The notes below the pieces were generated by a model. It saw nothing but the letters and a program-made list of their open reading frames with translations. It was not told where the DNA came from and searched no databases. A program made the position numbers and the translations under genes. Source: Saprospiraceae bacterium (lineage in GTDB: Bacteria > Bacteroidota > Bacteroidia > Chitinophagales > Saprospiraceae). From it: DNA of 38,217 bases. Positions 6,751 to 15,209 of this stretch are shown piece after piece. The DNA lies in the NCBI GenBank assembly GCA_020627965.1, contig JAHDFX010000032.1:1-38217 (forward strand), read 5' to 3'. The first letter of the stretch is position 1. Every line of letters starts with the position of its first letter.

Positions 6751-9591
6751 TTATAACTCTTCTTTCAAAAACTGTCCAGTATAACTTTCTTTGATTTTTG
6801 CTACCTTTTCCGGCGTTCCTTTGCAGAGTACTGTACCGCCTCTGTGTCCTCCTTCAGGTCCCATATCTATAATGAAATCAGCGACTTTGATGACATCCAT
6901 GTTGTGCTCGATTACTAAAACGGTATTGCCCCGTTCTACTAATTTATTCAATACGCCCAGTAACAAACGAATATCTTCAAAATGCAAACCTGTAGTTGGT
7001 TCATCCAGAATATAAAAAGTATTACCAGTATCTCTTTTAGATAGTTCTTCGGCTAATTTTACCCGCTGTGCTTCACCGCCAGAGATGGTCGTAGCGGGTT
7101 GTCCCAGAGTGATATAACCAAGCCCCACATCCTGCAAAGTTTTTACTTTGCGTAATATTTTAGGAATAGCCTCAAAAAACTCTACAGCTTCATCCACTGT
7201 CATGTTCAATACATCGCTGATGGTCTTTCCTTTGTACATCACATCCAGCGTTTCCCGATTATAGCGTTTGCCGAGGCAAGTTTCACAATCGACTTGTACA
7301 TCGGGCAGGAAGTTCATTTCTATCACTCGTTTACCAGCTCCATGACAGGTTTCGCAGCGCCCGCCTTTTACATTAAAAGAAAAACGCCCTGGTTTATAAC
7401 CTCGTATTTTAGCTTCCGGTGTATTAGCGTAAAGGTTGCGAATAGGGGTGAATACGCCTGTATAAGTAGCAGGATTGGAACGTGGTGTTCTGCCAATAGG
7501 AGATTGGTCTATTTCTATCACTTTATCCACATGATCCAAACCTTTTATGCTTTTATAAGGCATTGGTTTTTTTCGGCTTTTATAAAAATGCTGTCGCAAA
7601 ATAGGATACAAAGTCTCATTGACCAGTGTAGATTTTCCACTGCCAGAAACTCCCGTTACACAGCAAAAAGTACCCAATGGAATTTTTATGCTTACGTCTT
7701 TCAGGTTATTGCCTGTCGCTCCTTTTAGTTCTATTGCATTTCCATTGCCTTTGCGTCTTTTTTCAGGTACTTCAATATTTAATTGCTTAGACAGGTATTG
7801 TGAAGTTAGAGTTTTCTTTTTTTCAAATTCGGCAGGCAGCCCCTCTGCTACTAATTCCCCGCCTAATTTGCCAGCTCCCGGACCTAAATCGATCAGATAG
7901 TCGGAGGCCAACATAATATCTTTGTCGTGTTCAACTACCAAAACAGTATTACCAATACTGGCGAGTTCTTTGAGGGCTTCTATGAGTTTCTGGTTATCTC
8001 TTTGGTGTAAACCAATACTTGGCTCATCCAATATGTAAGTAATACCAGTTAGTTGAGAGCCAATCTGAGTAGCTAGTCGGATGCGCTGTGATTCCCCGCC
8101 TGAAAGTGTTCGTGCCGGGCGATTCAAAGCTAGATAATCAAGTCCTACATGTAGTAAAAAGCCCAGCCTTAGTCTCAGTTCTTTTAATATATCTTTGCCA
8201 ATCTTTTTCTGTCTTTCACTTAAATGCGGCTCTAAATGCTCAACCCAGTCTGCCAGGGCTGCAATATCCATATCTGCCAATTCGGCTATGTTCTTTTTGT
8301 GTATTTTGAAATGGCGTGATTCCTTACGTAAACGAGTCCCTTCACAGTCAGGGCAGGCAATGATCGTCATAAACTCCTCAGCCCACCGGCGTATGGCATC
8401 AGAAGAAGTATTGGAATACCAGCGCTTAATCATTTTTATCAGCCCTTCATGAGCTAAATTATAAGAATAATCGCCCCGCCCATAGCTGCTGACAATACTT
8501 TGCCCATCTTTATGACCATATAAAATAGTGTTCAAGGCTTCTTCAGGAATATCTTTGACAGGAGTAGCAAAAGTAAATTTGAATTTTTTTGAGATCGTTC
8601 GCAGTTGTTTGAAGGTGAGCGTATCCCGAACTTCTCCAAAAGGGGCTATTCCCTGCTGATTAATAGACAGCGTATTATCAGGGATTACCCGTTCCATGTC
8701 TACTTCGTTGATCGTTCCCAGACCTTTACAATGAGGACAGGCACCATAAGGCGAATTGAATGAAAAAGCATTAGGAGAGGGTTCTTCATAGGAAATACCA
8801 GAATCCGGACACATCAGATGTTTACTGTATTGAAATACCTGATCGCCCTCATGTTCCATAATCATGATAAGCCCTTTGCCCATTTTTAGGGCTGTTTTTA
8901 GTGACGCTGCAAGGCGTTCTTTTCTATCAGGTTCAGCCTTCAGGCGGTCTATAACTACCTCTATATCGTGGGTTTTGTAACGATCAACCTGCATGCCCGG
9001 CTCAATATTGACAACATCTCCATCAACACGCACCTTTGCATAACCTTGTTTCCTGGCACTTTCGAATAATTCTCTGTAATGTCCTTTTCTGGCTCGTACC
9101 AATGGCGCTAAAAGCACAATTTTCTTGCCTGCAAAATTATCGAAGATATGCTCGACCATCTGTTCTTCGGTATAGCGCACCATTTTTTTGCCCGTGACAT
9201 AAGAATAGGCTTCTCCGGTACGGGCATAAAGCAGCCTAAGAAAATCATATATCTCCGTTACAGTGCCTACGGTAGAGCGTGGATTTTTGGAAGTTGTCTT
9301 TTGCTCGATGGAGATCACCGGACTCAATCCTGTGATTTGCTCAACATCAGGGCGCTCCATTTCTCCCATAAATTGCCGGGCATAGGCGGAGAAAGTTTCC
9401 ATATAACGCCTTTGTCCTTCTGCATAAATAGTGTCAAAAGCGAGCGAAGATTTACCGCTTCCACTAATACCAGTCACCACTACCAACCTATTACGTGGTA
9501 TATTGACATCAATGTCTTTCAGGTTGTGTACCCTTGCACCGTGTACGTGTATGTATCCGGCATCGAAGCCGTTCTTTTTTGATTTTGCCAT
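6751..9591 (-). CDS. uvrA: UvrABC excinuclease subunit A
   Basis: DNA-damage sensor of nucleotide excision repair; a dimeric ABC-type ATPase that loads UvrB at lesions. 946 aa, full length. First ATPase: Walker A GISGSGKSS (about 41-49) and signature LSGGESQRIRLA (about 495). Second: Walker A GVSGSGKST (about 645) and signature ISGGEAQRVKLAEEL (about 836), then YILDEPTTGLH. The second zinc module is complete (CETCHGAGKR ... CETCLGKRY). The first reads CPDSGISYEE ... GACPHCKGLG, so the second Cys of the usual first CxxC is Ser; from memory this variant is common in Bacteroidota UvrA. The region is a single gene; no uvrB or uvrC is nearby. A TATCTTCA element about 20 nt upstream of the ATG resembles a -7 box. 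Confidence 0.98.
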   Translation of the reverse strand: MAKSKKNGFDAGYIHVHGARVHNLKDIDVNIPRNRLVVVTGISGSGKSSLAFDTIYAEGQRRYMETFSAYARQFMGEMERPDVEQITGLSPVISIEQKTTSKNPRSTVGTVTEIYDFLRLLYARTGEAYSYVTGKKMVRYTEEQMVEHIFDNFAGKKIVLLAPLVRARKGHYRELFESARKQGYAKVRVDGDVVNIEPGMQVDRYKTHDIEVVIDRLKAEPDRKERLAASLKTALKMGKGLIMIMEHEGDQVFQYSKHLMCPDSGISYEEPSPNAFSFNSPYGACPHCKGLGTINEVDMERVIPDNTLSINQQGIAPFGEVRDTLTFKQLRTISKKFKFTFATPVKDIPEEALNTILYGHKDGQSIVSSYGRGDYSYNLAHEGLIKMIKRWYSNTSSDAIRRWAEEFMTIIACPDCEGTRLRKESRHFKIHKKNIAELADMDIAALADWVEHLEPHLSERQKKIGKDILKELRLRLGFLLHVGLDYLALNRPARTLSGGESQRIRLATQIGSQLTGITYILDEPSIGLHQRDNQKLIEALKELASIGNTVLVVEHDKDIMLASDYLIDLGPGAGKLGGELVAEGLPAEFEKKKTLTSQYLSKQLNIEVPEKRRKGNGNAIELKGATGNNLKDVSIKIPLGTFCCVTGVSGSGKSTLVNETLYPILRQHFYKSRKKPMPYKSIKGLDHVDKVIEIDQSPIGRTPRSNPATYTGVFTPIRNLYANTPEAKIRGYKPGRFSFNVKGGRCETCHGAGKRVIEMNFLPDVQVDCETCLGKRYNRETLDVMYKGKTISDVLNMTVDEAVEFFEAIPKILRKVKTLQDVGLGYITLGQPATTISGGEAQRVKLAEELSKRDTGNTFYILDEPTTGLHFEDIRLLLGVLNKLVERGNTVLVIEHNMDVIKVADFIIDMGPEGGHRGGTVLCKGTPEKVAKIKESYTGQFLKEEL

Positions 9592-9642
9592 GACTCAAAC
9601 TAAACGGTGAAGATACGGGGAATGTTTGGGGAATGATAGGTT

Positions 9643-9810
9643 TTAATTAATAGAAAAAACACCTCGCTCATATTTTAATTCTTCACAGTCTCCTAGTACT
9701 TGTTCACTGGCAGTGTTAATAATCCACCAAACACCCGATTTATCTTTCACTAATGCATATCCATTGACAATATCAAAAGCTTTTTCATATCTGACAGGAT
9801 AAATATGTCT
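9643..9810 (-). pseudogene. WG-repeat protein remnant
   Basis: A 55-codon open frame without a start codon lies in the uvrA-protease gap. It runs on the minus strand from just after a TGA (9813-9811) to TAA (9645-9643). The translation reads as a WG-repeat (beta-sandwich repeat) unit: YEKAFDIVNGYALVKDKSG, then VWWIINTASEQVLGDCEELKY, and ends GVFSIN. FDIVNGYALVKDKSGVWWII matches the usual pattern of an aromatic strand, G-Y-A-x-V and a W-W/G core. Upstream sequence is interrupted by stops and a probable frameshift. Interpreted as the last surviving unit(s) of a longer protein. The rest of the 9592-9923 gap holds the protease promoter and nothing else recognisable. Confidence 0.55.
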
Positions 9811-9860
9811 TCATATTGTCAAACTGCCTATTTCAATTCCATTTTAGCTAAACGATACAT

Positions 9861-9868
9861 TATATTTG
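9861..9868 (+). promoter_or_regulatory. -7 box (TATATTTG) for the secreted protease
   Basis: Exact TAnnTTTG match 55 nt before the ATG at 9924, inside the same CATTATATTTG context as the box upstream of the gene at 1072. No convincing -33 TTG is seen. Confidence 0.45.
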
Positions 9869-9923
9869 TCGCCGATCTAAATTCCTCTCTGACCAAACTA
9901 CTTTATTTCATAAAAATACAACA

Positions 9924-12900
9924 ATGAAAAAGATCACTACACTTATGCTGGCTTTGCTTGTAGTACTATCAGGTACTTATGCACAGATAGCCGCCCCAGG
10001 AACACCACCTAGTTTTACATACGAGCTAAAAGAACGCGTGGAAGTTGAATATATGCCTTCTTTCGACGTAGAAGCAGTACTTGCTGAAGACGAAGAGAAT
10101 ATGTCGAAAAATGAAGGACCATTTCGATTTGCCATGCCTTTTGAAGTGGATATCAATCCCAAAAATGCAGGTACCTGGTCGAAATTACGAGGTGGAGACC
10201 GAGTTTGGCGGATGACATTCACCAGCTTTGATGCCCATTCCTTAAACTTCTTATTTAGTAAATTTTATATGCCTCCTGGGGCTGAGTTATATGTTTATAA
10301 TGAAGACCGTTCAGAGGTTCGCGGTGCTTTTACATTCATGAACAACAAAGAAGATGGTTTATTTGCGGTGACTCCAATCGAAGGAGAAACCGTTACACTA
10401 GAATATTTTGAGCCAGCCGAAGTACGTGGACAAGGCTTATTGTATATTTCTCATGTCAATCATGCTTATCGTGATTTGCACGAAACTATAGAAGAAAAAA
10501 TAACCAGAGGCTACGGTGATTCTGGTTCTTGTAATAATGATGTGGCTTGTCCGGTAAGTGCCGGCTGGGAAGATCAGATTCGTTCAGTAGCCATTATGCT
10601 TCAATTCGGTTCTACTTTCTGTACAGGTGCTATGGTTAACAATACAGCACAGGATGCTACACCTTATTTCCTGGGAGCCAATCACTGTGGTACAGGCATC
10701 AATGGCAACTGGTCTTTCGCTTTTAATTATGATAGTCCCAGTTGTAATGGTCCTGATGGTGACTTTTCACAAAGTATTGTCGGAGGTACACTTAGAGCTG
10801 CTTATGCTCCGTCTGATGTCACTTTATTTGAGTTAAGTATGCCACCGCCGGCTAGTTATGTTGTATACTATGCGGGCTGGAACAGAACAAATGTACCTGC
10901 ACAAAACTGCACAGCTATTCATCATCCGGCAGGAGATGTAAAGAAAATTTCTTTCAATGACGATCCTGTTTATGAAGGCGACTGGGGAAGCGGTGATGCC
11001 AATGTACCTGGTGGAGATCATTGGGTGGTAGACAATTGGGAAGATGGTACTACAGAAGGAGGTTCTTCTGGTTCACCATTATTTGATGATAATAAACTGG
11101 TGATCGGACAATTACATGGTGGTGGTGCCTCTTGTTCTGCTGTAATTTATGATTCTTATGGTAAGTTCTTTACTTCATGGACTGGCGGAGGAGCAAATTC
11201 CAGTCGGTTAAGTAACTGGTTGGATCCACAAAATATAGCTCCAGATACCTTACATGGCGCTTATTTTATTGACCCTCCATTAGCCATTGATATGCAAAGT
11301 GCCACATTAACAGCTCCTGTGGGGGATTATTGTGATGGAGAAATTACACCAGTTATTCAGGTTAGAAATATTGGCGCAACAGACATTACTAGTTTTGCCA
11401 TCAGCTATCGTTATGATGGTGGTGCGCTTCAAACTTATAACTGGACAGGTGGCCCTATTGGTTTTTATGGAGTAGAGACAGTGACTTTACCTTCTACCAC
11501 ACTACCTTTGGGTCCTCATACTTTTGATGCCAGCATCACAATGCCCAATGGAGCAGCAGATAACGATATGTCTAATAATGATTTCACAACAAGTAATTTT
11601 GAAATTATTAATGGCAATACACTAACGGTCAATTTAACAACGGATGAATATCCTGCGGAAACCAGTTATCAGATCGAAGATGATATGGGAACTGTCGTGG
11701 CCAGTGGTGCAAATTTCCCAGGTTTACAATTAAATATTGATGATTTCTGCCTGACAGATGGCTGTTATACCTTTACTATTTTTGATTCTTATGGCGACGG
11801 TATTTGCTGTGGTTACGGCGAAGGTAATTACGTAATATTAGACGAAGCAGGTATTTTGATAGGAGAAGGTGGAGAATTTACTGACCAGGAATCTATAAAT
11901 TTCTGTCTGCCAAATGTAGCACCTTCTCCAGTTGCTGCTTTTACTACATCTTCGCCTGAGATTTGCGTAGGACAAAGTATAAGCATAGAAAATATAAGTG
12001 AGTTTGGGGCAGACTATGTATGGAATGCTCCTGGTTCAACAACACCGAATAGTACTGATGAGAATCCTACGTTTACTTATAATGCTACAGGAACTTACAC
12101 CATCACACTTACAGCGAATAATACCACAGGTTCTGATATGACAACAGCAACCGTGGAAGTAATAGATGGTAATATTCTAACGATCAATTTATTTACCGAT
12201 GAGTATCCGCAGGAAACTACTTACGAATTGGCAGATGATAACGGTAATGTAATTTTTACAGGCTCAGGGTATATCGATCAGCTTACGCTAAATATAGATG
12301 ATTTCTGTCTTAATGATGGTTGTTATGTATTTACTATCGTAGATGATTATGGAGATGGCATTTGCTGTGAATATGGTCAAGGTAGTTACGAAATTTTGGA
12401 CGGTGCCGGCACAGTACTTGGTTCAGGTGGAGAATTCACTACTCAGGAATCTATAAATTTCTGTCTGCCTGTAGGCTCTGCTCCCGATGCAGTGGCAGGT
12501 TTTAGTATTAATACAAACCTCGATTACTGTGTTGGAGACGAAGTCGCTGTCAATAATACCAGCCAAAATGCTGATACTTATTCATGGACAGCAACAGGTG
12601 CCACACCAGCTACCAGTACAAATGCAGACCCTGTTTTTGTGTATAATACAGCTGGTACTTTCACGATCGAATTAACCGCCACCAATTCAACAAGCAGTGA
12701 TATGACTAGTCAAACTGTAACGATCAATCCACAACCAATGACCAGCGCTATTTCCGGTGCTGCTGCTGCTGGTAATGGTACAGTTGAAAACTATAATGTT
12801 ACACTGACGGGTGGTTCTACTTATAGCTGGGATATTACTGGTGGAACTCAGGCTTCAGGCGGTACATCGAATAACATCAGTATCATGTGGGATGACATGG

Positions 12901-13235
12901 GCGCCACTGGTCAGGTTTGCGTAACCGAGACTAGCAATGCAGGTTGTGAAGGTATTCCTGTCTGTCTTATCGTCGATTTGATGGAAGTTAGCACCTCAGA
13001 TATTGAGCTGACTAAAGGATTACGCATTTTCCCAAATCCGACTACAGGAATGTTGTTCATTGAGTCTAACGAAGCTCCTGAGCAAATTCAGGTATTTGAT
13101 ATTCTTGGTCAGCAATTAAAAACTGCTAATACACAAAGTAATACTATTGATCTGACAACTTTCAGTACAGGTGTTTACTTAGTAAAAGTCACTTACGATG
13201 AAGGTTCAGTTACCAAACGTATTGTCGTAGAATAA
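9924..13235 (+). CDS. Secreted lysyl-endopeptidase-like serine protease with repeat modules and T9SS tail
   Basis: Exported trypsin-fold protease, 1103 aa. Signal peptide MKKITTLMLALLVVLSGTYA followed by Q. An N-terminal propeptide-like beta region (about 25-190) precedes the catalytic domain (about 200-440). The triad is read as H254 (LGANHCG), D298 (PSDVTLFEL) and S382 (EGGSSGSPLFD), the arrangement of Achromobacter lysyl endopeptidase. A CARDB-like Ig domain follows (about 455-560). Then two copies of a ~95-residue Cys-rich module (about 570-660 and 752-842), each with DFCLxDGCYxFTI and YGDGICCxYGxG(N/S)Y, alternate with two PKD-like domains (SFTYxxxGTYTITL type). The T9SS sorting domain ends the protein (IFPNPTTGMLFIES to GVYLVKVTYDEGSVTKRIVV). 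It probably digests extracellular protein. Cleavage after Lys is inferred from the family, not demonstrated. Confidence 0.9.
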   Translation: MKKITTLMLALLVVLSGTYAQIAAPGTPPSFTYELKERVEVEYMPSFDVEAVLAEDEENMSKNEGPFRFAMPFEVDINPKNAGTWSKLRGGDRVWRMTFTSFDAHSLNFLFSKFYMPPGAELYVYNEDRSEVRGAFTFMNNKEDGLFAVTPIEGETVTLEYFEPAEVRGQGLLYISHVNHAYRDLHETIEEKITRGYGDSGSCNNDVACPVSAGWEDQIRSVAIMLQFGSTFCTGAMVNNTAQDATPYFLGANHCGTGINGNWSFAFNYDSPSCNGPDGDFSQSIVGGTLRAAYAPSDVTLFELSMPPPASYVVYYAGWNRTNVPAQNCTAIHHPAGDVKKISFNDDPVYEGDWGSGDANVPGGDHWVVDNWEDGTTEGGSSGSPLFDDNKLVIGQLHGGGASCSAVIYDSYGKFFTSWTGGGANSSRLSNWLDPQNIAPDTLHGAYFIDPPLAIDMQSATLTAPVGDYCDGEITPVIQVRNIGATDITSFAISYRYDGGALQTYNWTGGPIGFYGVETVTLPSTTLPLGPHTFDASITMPNGAADNDMSNNDFTTSNFEIINGNTLTVNLTTDEYPAETSYQIEDDMGTVVASGANFPGLQLNIDDFCLTDGCYTFTIFDSYGDGICCGYGEGNYVILDEAGILIGEGGEFTDQESINFCLPNVAPSPVAAFTTSSPEICVGQSISIENISEFGADYVWNAPGSTTPNSTDENPTFTYNATGTYTITLTANNTTGSDMTTATVEVIDGNILTINLFTDEYPQETTYELADDNGNVIFTGSGYIDQLTLNIDDFCLNDGCYVFTIVDDYGDGICCEYGQGSYEILDGAGTVLGSGGEFTTQESINFCLPVGSAPDAVAGFSINTNLDYCVGDEVAVNNTSQNADTYSWTATGATPATSTNADPVFVYNTAGTFTIELTATNSTSSDMTSQTVTINPQPMTSAISGAAAAGNGTVENYNVTLTGGSTYSWDITGGTQASGGTSNNISIMWDDMGATGQVCVTETSNAGCEGIPVCLIVDLMEVSTSDIELTKGLRIFPNPTTGMLFIESNEAPEQIQVFDILGQQLKTANTQSNTIDLTTFSTGVYLVKVTYDEGSVTKRIVVE

Positions 13236-13241
13236 TAAAAT

Positions 13242-13317
13242 AGTCCATAGTTGATGGTCGATAGTCCATGGTTAAGCTAAAATGCAGCCATCGACTATGG
13301 ACTATCGACCATGGACT
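13242..13317. repeat. Imperfect inverted repeat between convergent genes
   Basis: AGTCCATAGTTGATGG (13242-13257) pairs with CCATCGACTATGGACT (13288-13303), 15 of 16 positions. Inside and beyond the arms the related unit GGTCGATAGTCCATGG recurs in permuted order. It fills almost the whole gap between the stop codons of the protease and glycosyltransferase genes, so it may serve as a bidirectional terminator. Its GTCGATAGTC core is shared with the hairpin at 22826-22873. Confidence 0.7.
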
Positions 13318-13320
13318 CCT

Positions 13321-14550
13321 TTAACTTCTATCTCTTTGCCTAAAAGACTCCAATAATTCCAACTCGCTGCCCTCTTTATTCGCAAGCCACGAAGCAGCCT
13401 CCTGAACTGGAATACTCGGATAATACCTATCTCTGGCATCATGTACGTATTTCAGGATAATAAAAGCATTGAACCACCTAAAAAACCGCTGTTCAAAACT
13501 GGTTAAATTGGCGGTATTTCGTTTTATTTCAGCCCATTTATTATAAAAATTATATTGCAATAAAAAAGTACGAATGCTATCTGGCAAGCTGTTAATTCTA
13601 TCAGAGAGATCAACTTCATTTAAAGTATAAAAATCACTGACCTGTTCTAAAAAAACCTTTAAATCCTTAAAAACATTCGGATGATAAGCCATATAGCGGC
13701 TTTGTGCATCCAGCATATCCTGAATCGCTTTTCCCGTACCAAAAGGCACCCGATGTGAGGGACGTGGCGAAGGGATAACTCTAGTCGTTTTAAGCTCCGT
13801 AAAATTGCCGAGTGGAATAAATTTGTGTAAGAAATAAAAATCTTCGCCAGCTTTACGCCGATTCATACCGCCCTGTCGCTGATAAGCATCTGCCCGCACT
13901 GCCATGCTCGACCCGATGGTCTGATAAGCATGAGGAAAGCCCGAAAAACGCAAGGCATGAACATAATAACGCAGGTAAAGTTCGTATTGAATAATAGAAG
14001 AATAAACTTCCTTAGGAAAGTCAGTCCCCTGAGTTGGGTGTTCATAATAAATGCTACAAGCCGAGCTGTCAGGATTATTTTTGAAATGACTTTCAATAGC
14101 TTGCAGGTAATTTGTATCACAATTAGAGTCAGCATCAAAACATGCAATGACGCCTTGTGGGTTCCCAGCCATTTCTAGTCGTCGCACCGCTTCGTCCATC
14201 CCAACCTTTCGGGCTAAGCCTACGCCGGCATGTTTTTTAGGCAGATCAGGATGATACAAAGCAAAGCACCTAAAACGGGCATCAGTATACTCTCTAATCC
14301 ATTCTTCAACTGCTTTAAGAGTCTCTGCATTTCTGGTTTTAACAGTATCCGAAGCCACTTCTGAGCTATTGATAACTATAATGACTTCCACACTTCCTGG
14401 CGGAGCAGCACAATTGCGCAAAGCCTGCAAACTAGATACAGCATCCGGCTCATCATGGCAGGGAATAACTATGACCATACTCAAGTCAGGAGCAGGTGTT
14501 TCCATAATTTGAGGAGGTAGAAAAGCATGTTTTTGAAGGTACTTGGTCAT
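13321..14550 (-). CDS. Family 2 glycosyltransferase
   Basis: Predicted cytoplasmic inverting nucleotide-sugar transferase, 409 aa, with a GT-A fold. The Rossmann-like start is MVIVIPCHDEPDA (about 25-37), followed by VEVIIVINSSE (54-64). The DxD-type metal/nucleotide site is ACFDADSNCD (about 136-145). An acceptor/catalytic region GSSMAVRADAYQRQGGMN then AGEDFYFLHK follows (about 222-250). There is no signal peptide or transmembrane helix. The C-terminal ~120 residues (after about 290) are helical, of no recognised family. The gene stands alone between repeat-rich intergenic regions, with no polysaccharide cluster around it. Donor and acceptor cannot be assigned. Confidence 0.85.
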   Translation of the reverse strand: MTKYLQKHAFLPPQIMETPAPDLSMVIVIPCHDEPDAVSSLQALRNCAAPPGSVEVIIVINSSEVASDTVKTRNAETLKAVEEWIREYTDARFRCFALYHPDLPKKHAGVGLARKVGMDEAVRRLEMAGNPQGVIACFDADSNCDTNYLQAIESHFKNNPDSSACSIYYEHPTQGTDFPKEVYSSIIQYELYLRYYVHALRFSGFPHAYQTIGSSMAVRADAYQRQGGMNRRKAGEDFYFLHKFIPLGNFTELKTTRVIPSPRPSHRVPFGTGKAIQDMLDAQSRYMAYHPNVFKDLKVFLEQVSDFYTLNEVDLSDRINSLPDSIRTFLLQYNFYNKWAEIKRNTANLTSFEQRFFRWFNAFIILKYVHDARDRYYPSIPVQEAASWLANKEGSELELLESFRQRDRS

Positions 14551-14599
14551 ATGGTTTTTTGTTTGCGTTGGGTTGAATATACAAATTTTATGGTACCTG

Positions 14600-14641
14600 C
14601 GCCTTTTTCGCCGCCCGCGTGTGGATTCGGCGAAAAAGGCG
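14600..14641. repeat. GC-rich perfect hairpin upstream of glycosyltransferase
   Basis: CGCCTTTTTCGCCG (14600-14613) is the exact reverse complement of CGGCGAAAAAGGCG (14628-14641), a 14-bp stem with a 14-nt loop. It lies 50 nt upstream of the glycosyltransferase ATG at 14550 and would be in its 5' leader if transcription starts further right. There is no T-tract on either side, so an intrinsic terminator is unlikely. Confidence 0.8.
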
Positions 14642-14813
14642 AGCTGTGCGATTGAATTAAATCATCGAAGAAGACGTAATAATGTTACTCCTTCAGGGTT
14701 CTAAAAGACGTTTTGTGATAATATTGCTATAATCATTTCATCCCTCCAGAATTTTTTTGGTGCATTTCAAAACTTCGCATAAAGTCCAAATATAGTCGCA
14801 AGGCATTTCAAAA

Positions 14814-14912
14814 ATGAAAAGCAAAGCTTATAAATATGCAGGCAGCAATGATATAAACGAAGTGACTTGGTATGATAAAAATAGTGATAATAAAACACAG
14901 CCAGTAGGGTAA
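14814..14912 (+). pseudogene. Formylglycine-generating-enzyme (SUMF1/FGE-sulfatase) domain fragment
   Basis: A 32-codon frame from ATG (14814) to TAA (14910-14912) encodes KAYKYAGSNDINEVTWYDKN followed by SDNKTQPVG. This is the conserved core of the FGE/SUMF1 domain, where the usual run is G-x-Y-x-Y-(S/A)-G-S-N ... V-(A/T)-W-Y-x-x-N-S-x-x-x-T-x-P-V-G. In intact proteins it is preceded by a WEYAARGG-like motif. The bases just upstream (14789-14805) show a garbled version of that, in a broken frame. After PVG the frame stops at once and gives way to the inverted-repeat element at 14944. Clearly a relic, since the intact domain is about 250 residues. Confidence 0.65.
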
Positions 14913-14943
14913 ACGTATAAAGATTATTTCCTATGTAAAAGGT

Positions 14944-15114
14944 ATTATAATAAGTTGCTATACACTTTTGCTAAAATGCTGAATTATCCCCCTTTGGAGG
15001 GGGTGAAGGGGGTGGAATATTGGTCAATTTTACTCTTTGTCCACCCCCTCCGCCCCCTCCAAAGGGGGAAATTGTCAGCCAATTTGAAAAGTGTATAGTA
15101 ACTTAGTATTATAA
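14944..15114. repeat. Nested inverted-repeat element, MITE-like
   Basis: The outer arms TTATAATAAGTTGCTATACA + CTTTT (14944-14968) and AAAAGTGTATAGTAACTTAG + TATTATAA (15087-15114) are imperfect inverted repeats of 25-28 nt. The inner arms, 28 nt each (14988-15015 and 15041-15068), are built of CCCCCTTTGGAGGGGG plus a GGTGAAGGGGG-type tail and pair at 26 of 28 positions. The spacer between the inner arms is about 25 nt. The total of 171 bp, two nested inverted repeats and no ORF suggest a non-autonomous mobile or REP-type element. No flanking target duplication could be recognised with confidence. Confidence 0.65.
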
Positions 15115-15126
15115 ATGCAATTATTC

Positions 15127-15209
15127 ACCACAGATAGCACAGATTATAGTACAGAATTCGATATCAATCTGTGTATCCCGATAACTATACGGGAGTGTCC
15201 ATCTGTGGT
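15127..15209. repeat. Composite palindrome: one small palindrome inside another
   Basis: The left arm ACCACAGATAGCACAGATT (15127-15145) pairs with AATCTGTG (15166-15173) plus ATCTGTGGT (15201-15209). The right arm is split by a second palindromic unit ATCCCGATAACTATACGGGA (15175-15194). That unit is flanked on both sides by GTGT (15171-15174 and 15195-15198), as expected for insertion with a 4-nt duplication. A relative of the inner unit, GCCGATAGTTATACGGC, occurs at 21224-21240. Confidence 0.6.

Noticed and set aside
9148-9582. 144-codon plus-strand ORF opposite uvrA
   Set aside because: Antisense shadow of the well-conserved UvrA N-terminus; the translation shows no family features. The same holds for 7294-7728 and 8195-8452.
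14944-15114. Insertion sequence
   Set aside because: No transposase or fragment of one lies in or beside the element; only inverted repeats are present, so it is listed as a MITE-like repeat.
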